In this document: piece after piece, positions 16,292 through 24,741 of the stretch | Numbering within the stretch: the stretch's first letter is position 1 | How the letters are laid out: each line of letters begins with the position of its first letter | From: DAOPZC01 sp035353175 | GTDB taxonomy: Bacteria > Verrucomicrobiota > Kiritimatiellia > RFP12 > UBA1067 | Length of the DNA: 64,000 nucleotides | Direction of reading: 5' to 3' | Assembly (NCBI GenBank): GCA_035353175.1 | Contig: DAOPZC010000001.1 | Coordinates: 186,001-250,000, forward strand | Position numbers and translations under genes: made by a program | Notes under the pieces: model-generated | The model's database searches: none | What the model saw: only the letters and a program-made list of their open reading frames with translations | What the model was told of the DNA's origin: nothing

Positions 16292-17662
16292 ATGAAAATG
16301 GATCGCAGAGGTTTTCTCAGGGCGGCGGCATGGGCGGGCGGGTTGGCGGGCGCACTGACGCTGCCGGGGTGCGCAGCGTTTTCGGGTTTCGAAGAGCGGA
16401 AAGGCAAAAGCATGGTCGGGTTCCGCGCCGCGCCGCTCGAGAAGGTGCGCGTGGGACTCATCGGCGTGGGCCACCGCGGCTCCGGCGCCGTCGCACGGCT
16501 CGCCGGCGTGCCGGGGGTTGAGATCAAAGCCATCTGCGACCTCTACGAAGACCGCGTGGCGAAACAGGTCAAGGTGCTGGCCGACAAGGGGAAACCCGCC
16601 CCGACCCCGTACGCGGGTTCGCGGGACGAATGGCGGAAGCTTTGCGAGTCCAAGGAGATCGACCTGGTCTACATCTGCTCGCCCTGGCTCTGGCATACCC
16701 CGATGGCCGTCTACGCGATGCAGTGCGGCAAGCACGCGGTCACCGAAGTGCCCGCCGCCATGACCATCGAGCAGTGCTGGCAACTGGTCGACACGTCGGA
16801 GCAGACGCGCCGCCACTGCATGATCCTCGAAAACTGCTGTTACGGCTTCAACGAAATGCTGGCCTTGAACCTCACCCGCAAAGGCGTGCTGGGCGATCTC
16901 GTGCACGGCGAAGCCGCCTATATCCACGATTTGCGCAAGAGCAAGCTGAACGAGGAGAAGGAAAACGGCTATCAGGGGCAGTGGCGGCTCGAATGGTCCA
17001 AGCAGCACACCGGCAACCCGTATCCCACCCACGGCCTTGGCCCGATCTGCCAGTACATGGACATCAACCGCGGCGACCGCTTCGAGTATCTGACCTCGGT
17101 GAGCAGCGGACAGTTCGGCCTGGGCCTGCTGGCGGCGGAGAAGTACGGCAAGAACAGCCGCCAGGCCAAAACGCCCTACAAGCTGGGCGACATGAACACC
17201 ACGGTCATCAGGACCTACCGCGGCCGGACCATCATGGTGCAGCACGACACCACCAGCCCGCGGCCCTACAGCCGCCTCAACCTGATCTCCGGCACCAAGG
17301 GCATTCTGGCGGACTACCCGCTGCGCGTGGCGCTCGAGCCCAAGACGCACGAGTGGATGGGCGACAAGGAGCTGGAGGAGTTGAAGGCCAAGTACGTCCA
17401 CCCGCTGTGGGACAAGAACGGCGAGTCGGCCAAGAAGGTCGGCGGCCACGGCGGCATGGACTTCCTGATGGACCTGCGGCTTTGCCACTGCCTACAGAAC
17501 GGGTTGCCGCTCGACATCAGCGTCTACGACGCCGCGCTCTGGAGCTCGATCGTCGAGCTCAGCGAGCGCTCGGCGGATCGCAGCGGCGCGTCGGTGGCGA
17601 TTCCCGACTTCACGCGCGGCGGCTGGAAAACCGCAGATCCGCTCGGCATCGTCACGGTGTGA
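16292..17662 (+). CDS. GH109-type Gfo/Idh/MocA glycosidase (alpha-N-acetylgalactosaminidase-like), copy 1
   Basis: 456 aa. The N-terminus has a twin-arginine motif (DRRGFL), a hydrophobic stretch and a lipobox-like LPGC, so it is probably a Tat-exported lipoprotein. The Rossmann motif GVGHRGSGAV binds NAD(H). Family GH109 hallmarks are clear: LENCCYG near residue 185, YPTHGLGP near 244, INRGDRF, HDTTSPRPYSR and GHGGMDF near 390. The characterised GH109 enzymes remove terminal alpha-GalNAc by an NAD-dependent elimination mechanism; the Tyr/His of the YPTH segment are expected in the active site. AAGGAGG precedes the ATG. Its 3' end overlaps the convergent dehydrogenase by 11 bases. Confidence 0.88.
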   Translation: MKMDRRGFLRAAAWAGGLAGALTLPGCAAFSGFEERKGKSMVGFRAAPLEKVRVGLIGVGHRGSGAVARLAGVPGVEIKAICDLYEDRVAKQVKVLADKGKPAPTPYAGSRDEWRKLCESKEIDLVYICSPWLWHTPMAVYAMQCGKHAVTEVPAAMTIEQCWQLVDTSEQTRRHCMILENCCYGFNEMLALNLTRKGVLGDLVHGEAAYIHDLRKSKLNEEKENGYQGQWRLEWSKQHTGNPYPTHGLGPICQYMDINRGDRFEYLTSVSSGQFGLGLLAAEKYGKNSRQAKTPYKLGDMNTTVIRTYRGRTIMVQHDTTSPRPYSRLNLISGTKGILADYPLRVALEPKTHEWMGDKELEELKAKYVHPLWDKNGESAKKVGGHGGMDFLMDLRLCHCLQNGLPLDISVYDAALWSSIVELSERSADRSGASVAIPDFTRGGWKTADPLGIVTV

Positions 17663-18674
17663 GCGGGACAAGGCAGAGGCCGTCCCGGCGGCCTGCGAGA
17701 AAGGCCGATGCCTGCGCGACGGCCGACGCGGCCATGCGGGCGTTGGCCTCTTGCGTGTTCGAGCCGCAGTGCGGCGAGAACACCATCGTCGGCAACGTGC
17801 GCAGGTCCTTGTCCGGCGCGACGGGGCAATACGGCTCGTGGGTGAACACGTCGGAGGCCGCGCCCGCGAGGCGGCCCGCGGCCAGCGCGTCGTAAAGTGC
17901 CGCCTCGTCTACGATGCCCCCGCGGCTCGCGTTCACGAGCACGCTGCCGGGCTTCATCCGCGCGAGCTCCCGCGCGCCGATCAGGTTGCGGGTCTCCGGC
18001 GTCAGCGGCAGGTGCAGGCTCACGATGTCGGCCTGCGGCAGCAGCTCGGCCGGATCCTGCGAATAGGTCTCGATGCCGAACGTCTCGTGCAGCGCCGCGC
18101 GGGTGAGTCCGCTCTTGGCGATCCACTCCGCCTCGGGGCTCCGGGCGCTTGCCAAGATCCGCATGCCAAAGCCCTGATGCAGCATGCGCGCCACCTTCAG
18201 GCCGATCTTGCCGCCGCCGATGAGCAGCGCACTCTTGCCGCGCAGCTCGCGGCCGCGCAGCGGGACGAACCCGCCGCGCCGCACCGTCTCGTCGAGCTGC
18301 GGCGTGTGGCGCATCAGCGCTCCGATCAGAAAAACCGTCAGCTCCGCGACGCTGGTCTGGATGTCCACCGGCGTGTTGACGAGCGTGAGTCCCGCGGAGC
18401 GTGCGTAGGCTTTGTTGATGCCGTCGGTGCCGAAGCCGAAACGCACGACGAGCGCGCCGCTTTCTCCCGCGTTGCGGGCGAGCGCGTCGTAGAGCGCGTC
18501 GCGGTACGGCGCGACGCCGAGCACGACGCAGCGGCAGCCGGTTTCGCGGACGAGCGCGGCGAGCGCCGCCTCATCCGCAGGCGCGGGCTGGCAGTCCAGG
18601 CCGGGGGCGGACGCGAAGAGGTCGGACGCTTTGTCGTATTCGGCTTGGGTGACGAGGATGGGGGTCGTGTTCAT
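17652..18674 (-). CDS. D-isomer-specific 2-hydroxyacid dehydrogenase
   Basis: 340 aa NAD-dependent dehydrogenase of the formate/glycerate family. The cofactor loop reads IGGGKIGLKVA, and the catalytic set is present: Arg in NASRGGIVDE, Glu in THEPYCP and His in FSPHCGSN. Such enzymes interconvert 2-hydroxy and 2-oxo acids, which fits next to 2-oxoacid aldolases. AGGAG is six bases before the ATG. The gene converges on the GH109 gene with an 11-base tail overlap. It is probably transcribed alone or ahead of nothing else on this strand, since the next minus-strand gene lies upstream of its promoter. Confidence 0.9.
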   Translation of the reverse strand: MNTTPILVTQAEYDKASDLFASAPGLDCQPAPADEAALAALVRETGCRCVVLGVAPYRDALYDALARNAGESGALVVRFGFGTDGINKAYARSAGLTLVNTPVDIQTSVAELTVFLIGALMRHTPQLDETVRRGGFVPLRGRELRGKSALLIGGGKIGLKVARMLHQGFGMRILASARSPEAEWIAKSGLTRAALHETFGIETYSQDPAELLPQADIVSLHLPLTPETRNLIGARELARMKPGSVLVNASRGGIVDEAALYDALAAGRLAGAASDVFTHEPYCPVAPDKDLRTLPTMVFSPHCGSNTQEANARMAASAVAQASAFLAGRRDGLCLVPLTP

Positions 18675-18822
18675 AGAGCGCTCCTGTTAGCGATATCTCA
18701 TTTCTGTATCCATGTAAATTCGAGGCAATGGTTTTCGCTCCGGGGAGTTGATCCTTTCCGACCGTGATGGCCGGGCGTGGAGAGGGGTGCCTGACCGCTC
18801 GCGGCGGAACAGACGCCGGTAC

Positions 18823-19569
18823 TCATTTCAAGAGCGCGCGGCAGCCGCTCATGATGAGCTGCGTGTCGAGGCTGCAGCCGATGAAGCGGTAGCCGGCGGC
18901 GATGCGCTCGTCGATGCGCCGGCGCTCCGGCGGCACCACGTGGTAGCCGGGGGCGATGCCTTGGCGCTTGCAGGCCGCGAGGATCTTCTGCTCGGCCGCG
19001 AGCACGCGCGGGTCGTCGAGCTGGCCCGCGATGCCCAGCGAGGCGGAAAGATCGTACGGGCCGATGAAAGCCGCGTCGATGCCGGGCCGGGCGAGGATCT
19101 CATCGGCGCGCTCGGCCGCGAGATAGTGTTCGAGCATCACGGCCACGAAAACCTCGTCGTTGTGACGGCGGATGTACTCCGCAAAGTCGCGGCCGTAGTC
19201 GAGGGCGCGTGAGAGCGAGGTGCCGCGGTTGCCCTGCGGCGGATAGCGCACGGCGGCGGCCATGGTGTCGGCGTCGTCCGGAGACATCACGCTCGGCACG
19301 ATCACGCCTTTCGCGCCCGCGTCGAGCACGTGCTTCGCCAGCACGGGGTTGACGCCGTCGAGGCGCACGAAGAGGTCGCAGCCGGAAGGCCGCACCGCGC
19401 GTTCGATCTCCTCGATCTGCGGGAGGGTGACGGCCGCGTGCTCCATGTCGACGGCGATCCAGTCGAAACCCTCGCCCGCCATGAGTTCGGCGATGGCGGG
19501 GTGCGGAATCAGCATCCAGCCGCCGAGCGCGCATTCGCCGTTGCGGATCTTATGTTTGGTTTTGTTCAT
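18823..19569 (-). CDS. HpcH/HpaI-family class II aldolase (copy 3)
   Basis: 248 aa from the ATG at 19569, preceded by AAGGA at eight bases; the frame is open further upstream but overlaps the sialidase gene. Conserved positions: VDMEHAAVT (His), LFVRLDG (Arg), VMLEHY (Glu) and AAFIGPYDLSA (Asp). It lies four bases after the stop of the fourth sialidase on the same strand, so the two are surely co-transcribed. Three aldolases each paired with a sialidase neighbourhood suggest parallel pathways for related 2-keto acids (inference). Confidence 0.9.
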   Translation of the reverse strand: MNKTKHKIRNGECALGGWMLIPHPAIAELMAGEGFDWIAVDMEHAAVTLPQIEEIERAVRPSGCDLFVRLDGVNPVLAKHVLDAGAKGVIVPSVMSPDDADTMAAAVRYPPQGNRGTSLSRALDYGRDFAEYIRRHNDEVFVAVMLEHYLAAERADEILARPGIDAAFIGPYDLSASLGIAGQLDDPRVLAAEQKILAACKRQGIAPGYHVVPPERRRIDERIAAGYRFIGCSLDTQLIMSGCRALLK

Positions 19570-19573
19570 GCGG

Positions 19574-20971
19574 CTAGTCCTTGGCGGGCGCGGGCGGCGC
19601 GATCCTCTTGCCGAGCAGGAAGAATTTGCGCTCCGGGTACCACAGCACGGGGTTGCCGTTGCGGACGGTGAAACTCGAATAGAGCGCGAGGTCGAGGCGG
19701 CCGTTGGTGCCGGGCTTGCCGAGGCTGACGCCGTCGTGGTCAAAGAAGAGCTGCGGTTCGTCGAACCAGACCGGCTGCTCCGCGCCCGGCTTGAAGGTGC
19801 CCCGCACGAGATGGATCGGCCGGCGGTGGAAGCCGGTGTCCTCGGGCCCGTAATTTTTGTAATGCCCGTCGTGGTTATGGATGAAGAGCACGTAGCGGCC
19901 GCTGCCCGCGGTGTTGCCGCCCACATCGTACATCGGACAAGGCGAAAGCGGGTGCTGGAGCGGCGCGCCGCCGTCTTTGCGCAACAGCGGACGCGGCGGC
20001 GTCCAGGTTTCGCCGGTGTCGGCGCTCACGCTCCAGTAGGGGCTGCCGGAGGCGGTGCGCATCGTGCAGAAGAGGCGGCCGTCGGGAAGCTTCACGACCG
20101 TCGGTTCCTGGCAGGCGCTGACCTCGGGATGGCCGGGGTAGGGCACGCTGAGGGCCTTGTCGTTGAAGGCGAACCAGCTGATCGTGATGTCTTTCGGCTC
20201 CGGGTTGCCGTCGATGTTCTCGAAGCGCATGAACTCGACGTGCGAGTCGGCGGAGATCCACGCCTTGGTCGGATTCGGGGTGACCGCGAAGCTGGTCCAG
20301 CGCGTGATGCCCGCGAAGTATTTGCCGTCCTTGCCGAGCCGGTTGGGTTTCTGCCAGCAGAGGATGTTCGGCGGCATCGTGGGGTCGGGGTTGTCGCGGA
20401 TGCTGCGCCGGAGCGGGACGTTTTGCGGGGCGGACCACGTCGCGCCGTTGTCGTCGCTGAAGATGCCGTGGAGCCAGCCGGTGTGGTGCGGGAAGTTGTC
20501 GACGCGGCCGATGTGCTGGCTGTAGAGCACGTAGATGCGGCCGGACGTGCTGACGAGCGGGTAGGCCCAGCTCGCCATGTGGCCGTCGCCGGGCTTCTTG
20601 GGACCCGCGATGATGCGCGGCTTGGTCCAGGTCATGCCTTCGTCGGCGCTGCGGGCGAAGGCGATGTGCTGGTCGGGCTGGGTTTCGGCAGAGCTCTGGG
20701 TCCAGACCGCCATGAGCGAGCCGTCGGGGCCGTCGAAGACGAGGAAGTGCTCGTTGCCCGTGTCGTTCACGCCGACGTCGGTGACCTCCGGCACAAAGAC
20801 CACGAAATCAGGCTTGGAGATGTGGAGTTGCGCCGGGATGCGGGCCTTGAGGTCGGCGGGCGTGGCGATGAAATTCGGATCGCGCTTCACCGGTTTCGGC
20901 TGGGCCCGGGCCGCGAAAGGGAAAACGCTGGCGGCGGTCAGAAGCGATGCGATGACGAGGCGTGTGTTCAT
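19574..20971 (-). CDS. Secreted sialidase-like BNR-repeat protein (copy 4)
   Basis: 465 aa from the ATG at 20971, with GGAG eight bases upstream and a clear signal peptide ending at FAARAQ. Asp-boxes SADEGMTW, SDDNGATW and SADTGETW mark a sialidase propeller. It shares overall layout with copy 3 at 14065-15849. It is transcribed divergently from the GntR gene and has a promoter at 21040-21068 that overlaps a copy of the GntR operator core, so it is probably controlled by that regulator. Forms an operon with aldolase copy 3. Confidence 0.86.
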   Translation of the reverse strand: MNTRLVIASLLTAASVFPFAARAQPKPVKRDPNFIATPADLKARIPAQLHISKPDFVVFVPEVTDVGVNDTGNEHFLVFDGPDGSLMAVWTQSSAETQPDQHIAFARSADEGMTWTKPRIIAGPKKPGDGHMASWAYPLVSTSGRIYVLYSQHIGRVDNFPHHTGWLHGIFSDDNGATWSAPQNVPLRRSIRDNPDPTMPPNILCWQKPNRLGKDGKYFAGITRWTSFAVTPNPTKAWISADSHVEFMRFENIDGNPEPKDITISWFAFNDKALSVPYPGHPEVSACQEPTVVKLPDGRLFCTMRTASGSPYWSVSADTGETWTPPRPLLRKDGGAPLQHPLSPCPMYDVGGNTAGSGRYVLFIHNHDGHYKNYGPEDTGFHRRPIHLVRGTFKPGAEQPVWFDEPQLFFDHDGVSLGKPGTNGRLDLALYSSFTVRNGNPVLWYPERKFFLLGKRIAPPAPAKD

Positions 20972-21039
20972 TTCGGGTCTCCATTTTTTGCTTGCCGGAA
21001 GCCTCAGGCCTGTGGCCTCCGTTCGCAAAATACTTTCGC

Positions 21040-21068
21040 AGTATGATATATCGACTTAGGCAAGTCAA
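21040..21068 (-). promoter_or_regulatory. Promoter of the sialidase/aldolase operon with operator core
   Basis: On the minus strand, TTGACT (21068-21063) and CATACT (21045-21040) are 17 bases apart, a good sigma-70-type pair. The spacer contains TGATATATCG, which shares the GATATATC core with the perfect palindrome at 21103-21118, so the same repressor could sit on both divergent promoters. Confidence 0.6.
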
Positions 21069-21085
21069 CCGATAATATGCGATAT

Positions 21086-21114
21086 TTGACAATAAATGTC
21101 TTATTTGATATATC
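21086..21114 (+). promoter_or_regulatory. Promoter of the GntR gene
   Basis: TTGACA (21086-21091) and TATATC (21109-21114) with a 17-base spacer. The -10 element is inside the 16-base palindrome at 21103-21118, which fits autorepression. Confidence 0.6.
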
Positions 21115-21118
21115 AAAT
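21103..21118. promoter_or_regulatory. Perfect 16-base palindromic operator for the GntR regulator
   Basis: ATTTGATATATCAAAT is a perfect palindrome located 15 bases before the GntR start codon and over its -10 element. A second copy of the GATATATC core lies about 60 bases away in the divergent sialidase promoter. Size, symmetry and location fit a GntR-family binding site. Confidence 0.65.
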
Positions 21119-21132
21119 CCGAAAGGGGTGAT

Positions 21133-21843
21133 ATGGCCAATTATTCTTCCAACAGGGAACCTGAAGCCGGTGAGGCGGTGAACACGCTGTCGCGGCGCGT
21201 CTACGCGGTCTTGCGCGATGACATCCTCGCGGGGCGCTTGAAACCCGGCGAACGGCTGGTCCGCAAGGCGATCGGGACGCGTTTGGGCGTCAGCACGATT
21301 CCGGTGATCGAGGCGCTCTACAGGCTAGAGATCGATGGCTATGTGGAGAATCGGGCCTTGGCCGGCTGCCGCGTGCGCACGCTGACCATGGAAGACATCG
21401 ACAACGACCTGATGTTGCGCGAGGCGCTGGAGTGCCAGGCGGCGCGCCTGTGCGCGGAGAAGGCCTCGCCCGAGGCCCTCGACAAGCTGATGAAGCGGGC
21501 GTGTCAGGTGGACCGCTTCATTCGCTCCGACACGCCGGACCAGACGCTGGGCAGCCAACTGCACTGGGAGTTCCACATCGAACTTGGCCGGCTGAGCGGG
21601 CATGCGGTGTTCGGGGAGATGCTGGAGAAGGTTTGGTTCCAGCGTTACATGAGCCTCAACAGCATCAAGGCGATCCGTTTTGAGCCGATTCCGGACGGCT
21701 GGCACCAGATCTTGGTTAAAAAAATCAAGCGGGGCGACCCCGACTTGGCTGAGCGGGCCATGCGCGAGCATGTGCGGTACGGGCGCAAAGATGACCGCGA
21801 GGCGTTGGCGGTGTACCTCAAGGAGTGTGCGGCGAAGCCTTAA
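21133..21843 (+). CDS. GntR-family transcriptional regulator, FCD subfamily
   Basis: 236 aa. Residues 15-75 form the winged helix-turn-helix (DDILAGRLKPGERLVRKAIG, then TIPVIEALYRLEIDG). The C-terminal FCD domain (about 85-225) contains an Asp/His set (HWEFHIELGRLSG) typical of metal- and acid-sugar-sensing members such as FadR, UxuR or NanR. It is divergent from the sialidase/aldolase operon and upstream of the TRAP transporter, so it probably senses a pathway acid and controls both. AAAGGGG precedes the ATG. The inducer is not known. Confidence 0.88.
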   Translation: MANYSSNREPEAGEAVNTLSRRVYAVLRDDILAGRLKPGERLVRKAIGTRLGVSTIPVIEALYRLEIDGYVENRALAGCRVRTLTMEDIDNDLMLREALECQAARLCAEKASPEALDKLMKRACQVDRFIRSDTPDQTLGSQLHWEFHIELGRLSGHAVFGEMLEKVWFQRYMSLNSIKAIRFEPIPDGWHQILVKKIKRGDPDLAERAMREHVRYGRKDDREALAVYLKECAAKP

Positions 21844-21936
21844 GGCTTGCGGGTATCGCCAATTTGGCTTTGGTTTGATAAAGTTCATTTGAAATCAAGC
21901 TGGGCGCAGCGAGGGTTATCACGGAGGGGAGGGGGC

Positions 21937-22473
21937 ATGCAGTCAAAGAGGGGGATCGTCCGACGCATTGACGACTGGACGGACGCGATGATGGCGGGGC
22001 TTGGCGCGTCGCTGGCCGTCATCGTGCTGATCGCGGTTTTTTGCCGCTACGTGCTGAACCAGTCGCTTTCGTGGAGCGATGAAGTCGTGCGCTATCTGTT
22101 CGTCTGGTTCACGCTGTTCGGCGGCGCCGTCGCGCTGCGCGAGCGCGAGCACATCCGCGTGGAGTATTTTGTCGAGAAATTGCCGGGTGCGTTTCGCCGC
22201 GCGGCCGAAATTCTCATGCTGCTGGGCGTCTGCGGGTTCCAGGCCGCGATGGTGGTGCTGGGCCTGATGTGGGTCTGGTCGACGCGCGGCTCGTACACCT
22301 CCTCGCTGCAGTGGCCCCTGAACCTGTTCTTCTATGCGGCGCTGCCCTGCACCGCGGCGTTGGGCGTTTGGTATACGCTGCGCCGCCTGCTGCGCGGCGA
22401 ATACGCGGAGAACGACGTGACGGCCGAGGAGCTTTCCGAAGCGCTTGCGGGAGGTGACCCGTGCAAATCCTGA
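21937..22473 (+). CDS. dctQ: TRAP transporter small permease (DctQ)
   Basis: 178 aa membrane protein with four predicted helices, matching the DctQ family. Characteristic segments are SLSWSDEVVRYLFVWFTLFG and REREHIRVE. The small permease supports the large subunit of sodium-driven TRAP systems, which import organic acids including C4-dicarboxylates, uronates and sialic acid. The ATG at 21937 has a strong GGAGGGG site. Its 3' end overlaps the large permease gene by 13 bases. Confidence 0.92.
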   Translation: MQSKRGIVRRIDDWTDAMMAGLGASLAVIVLIAVFCRYVLNQSLSWSDEVVRYLFVWFTLFGGAVALREREHIRVEYFVEKLPGAFRRAAEILMLLGVCGFQAAMVVLGLMWVWSTRGSYTSSLQWPLNLFFYAALPCTAALGVWYTLRRLLRGEYAENDVTAEELSEALAGGDPCKS

Positions 22474-23744
22474 TCGGCGGAATGCTGGCGCTCATGCTGC
22501 TGGGGATGCCCATCGCCTACGCGCTCGGCCTGAGCTCGCTCGTTTACGTGATGGCCTGCACCGACCTGTCGCCGATGGTGGTCGCGCAGCGGATTTGCGT
22601 GGGCGCCGATTCGCTGGTCCTGCTGGCGTTGCCGTTTTTCCTGCTGGCGGGCGAGATCATGAACGCGGCCGGGATTACGCGCAGCCTGACGCGGCTGGCG
22701 CTGGCGATCATCGGGCCGCCGCGGGGAGGGCTCTCCTACGTGGTCGTGGCGGTGAACGTGCTGGTCGCGATGGTGTCGGGCGCGGCCGTGGCCAGCGCCG
22801 CGGCGGTCGGCTCGACCATGGTGCCGATGATGGAAAAGCAAGGCTACCCGCGCAGCTATGCGGCGGCACTGAACGCCGCGGCCGCGACGATGGGGCCGAT
22901 CATTCCGCCGAGCGTCGGGTTCATCATCTACGCGTCGGTCTCCGGCGCGTCGGTGGGCAAGCTCTTTCTGGCCGGAACCGTTCCCGGGCTGCTCTTGGCG
23001 CTCGGCGCGTTGATCGTCTGCGTGCTGATGGCCTACCGCCACAAGTATCCGGCGGGCGCGCGCCACAGCCGCCGCGAGCTGTGGGAAAGCCTGCGCGAAG
23101 CCGTCCCCGCGCTGCTGATGCCGGTGATCATTCTGGGCGGCATCTTTGGCGGGCTGGTCACGCCGACGGAGGCGGGTGCGCTGGCCGTCGGGTATGGGCT
23201 GCTGGCGGGGTTCCTGATCTACCGCACGCTGCAGTGGCGCGACCTCTACCGCATCCTTTTGGTGACGGCCCGACGCACGGCGTCGATCATGATGATCATC
23301 GCGAGCGCCTCCTGCTTCGGCTTTCTGATTTCTCACGCGGTGGATGCGGACCGCATCATCGGCGTCGTACAGGCGATGACGACGAGCCGCACGGCCCTGT
23401 TGCTGCTGCTGATCGCGCTGATTCTGGTTCTCGGCATGTTCATGGAGGGCGGCAGCATCATGATCATTCTCACGCCGCTGCTGTTGCCCATGCTTGCGGC
23501 CTACAAGATCGACGTCGTGCATTTCGGCGTGATCTTCCAGCTCGGCATCATGGTCGGCCTGCTGACGCCGCCGGTCGGCATGCTGCTGTTCGTGCTGACG
23601 GGCATCAGCCGGGTGCCGGTCAAAACGCTCGTGCGGGCGCTCTGGCCGTTCTACATCATGCTCGCGCTGCTGCTGCTGCTGGTGGCGTTTGTGCCGGAGC
23701 TGTCGCTGTGGCTGACGGAAAGGACGGGAGGCGCGCTGAAATGA
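22461..23744 (+). CDS. dctM: TRAP transporter large permease (DctM)
   Basis: 427 aa with about twelve hydrophobic segments. DctM hallmarks are present: LLALPFFLLAGEIMN early, SGAAVASAAAVGSTMVPMM, the MGPIIPPSVGFIIYA loop and a second LLTPPVGMLLFV loop. It is the sodium-coupled channel subunit. The start is GTG at 22461 with GGGAGG just before it, inside the end of dctQ. The ATGA overlap with the binding-protein gene completes a tight three-gene unit, dctQ-dctM-dctP. Confidence 0.93.
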   Translation: MQILIGGMLALMLLGMPIAYALGLSSLVYVMACTDLSPMVVAQRICVGADSLVLLALPFFLLAGEIMNAAGITRSLTRLALAIIGPPRGGLSYVVVAVNVLVAMVSGAAVASAAAVGSTMVPMMEKQGYPRSYAAALNAAAATMGPIIPPSVGFIIYASVSGASVGKLFLAGTVPGLLLALGALIVCVLMAYRHKYPAGARHSRRELWESLREAVPALLMPVIILGGIFGGLVTPTEAGALAVGYGLLAGFLIYRTLQWRDLYRILLVTARRTASIMMIIASASCFGFLISHAVDADRIIGVVQAMTTSRTALLLLLIALILVLGMFMEGGSIMIILTPLLLPMLAAYKIDVVHFGVIFQLGIMVGLLTPPVGMLLFVLTGISRVPVKTLVRALWPFYIMLALLLLLVAFVPELSLWLTERTGGALK

Positions 23745-24721
23745 AACGTTTTCTGATCGGGATTCCTTTCCTCGCGCTGCTGGCATGCGGGTGCGGCAGG
23801 GACGCCTCCGCGCCCAAAATCTTCCGCGTCGCGTACGCGCAGGGGCCGACCGAGCTATTGCATCAGGCGGCGCTTCGCATGGCGGCGCAGATCCAGGAGG
23901 AGTCGGGCGGCAGGATCGAGGTGCGCCTCTATCCGAGCGGCCAGTTGGGCAACGAGCGCGAGATCGTCGAAGGGCTGAAACTGGGGTGCGCCGACATGAT
24001 CGTCACCGGCGGCGCGGTCATCGGCTGGTACGCGCCCGAGTTCGGCGCGTTCGAAGCGCCGTTCGTGTGGCGCGACTACGGCCACGTCGAGCGGGTCTGG
24101 AACGGCGCCCCGGGTGAGGGGTTGCGTCGCGCGTTGGAAAAGCGTGCGGACATCCGCCTGCTGCGGCCCTGGTTCCGCGGGCCGCGCTATCTGACCACCA
24201 CGTCGCGCAAGGTGCTGAGCCCGGACGACCTCAAGGGGCTGAAGCTGCGCGTGCCGGAGCTGGAGGTGTTCATCAAGTCGTGGCAGACGTTCGGCGCGAA
24301 CGTGACGCCGATCCCGTTTACCGACATGTTCATGGCGCTGAAACTCGGCGTCGTGGACGGGCAGGAGAATCCCCTGGCCACGGTGTACGCCAACCATCTG
24401 CACGAGGTCCAGAAATACATCATGGAGACCCGCCACCTGGTCAGCTTCTATCTTCCGGCGGTCGGCTCGCGCTTCACGCGGCGGTTCGACGAAAAGGAAC
24501 AGGCCCTGGTGATGCGGGCTTTCGACGCCGCGACGGCCTGGCACAACCGGGAGGTGGCGCGCGCCGAGTCGGTGTATCGCGCGGAGATCGAAAAGGCGGG
24601 CGTCGAGTTTGTCCCGCTCGATGTGGAGCCGTTCCGTAAGCTGGCCCGCGAGCGGATTCCCGGACAGTTCAAGACCGTCTGGGTGCCGGGGCTCTATGAG
24701 CAGATCAGCAATACCCGTTAG
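23741..24721 (+). CDS. dctP: TRAP transporter substrate-binding lipoprotein (DctP)
   Basis: 326 aa. The signal sequence ends in LLACGC, a lipobox, so the binding protein is probably membrane-tethered, which is unusual for DctP proteins that are mostly free in the periplasm. The DctP core is clear: RIEVRLYPSGQLGNEREIVE, DLKGLKLRVPE with the carboxylate-binding Arg, and FTDMFMALKLGVVDGQENPL. The ligand is likely an organic acid. Position beside sialidases suggests sialic acid or a related sugar acid, but the sequence alone does not distinguish it from other DctP ligands. Confidence 0.9.
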   Translation: MKRFLIGIPFLALLACGCGRDASAPKIFRVAYAQGPTELLHQAALRMAAQIQEESGGRIEVRLYPSGQLGNEREIVEGLKLGCADMIVTGGAVIGWYAPEFGAFEAPFVWRDYGHVERVWNGAPGEGLRRALEKRADIRLLRPWFRGPRYLTTTSRKVLSPDDLKGLKLRVPELEVFIKSWQTFGANVTPIPFTDMFMALKLGVVDGQENPLATVYANHLHEVQKYIMETRHLVSFYLPAVGSRFTRRFDEKEQALVMRAFDAATAWHNREVARAESVYRAEIEKAGVEFVPLDVEPFRKLARERIPGQFKTVWVPGLYEQISNTR

Positions 24722-24741
24722 TCCAAGCAGAAAGGAAAAAC

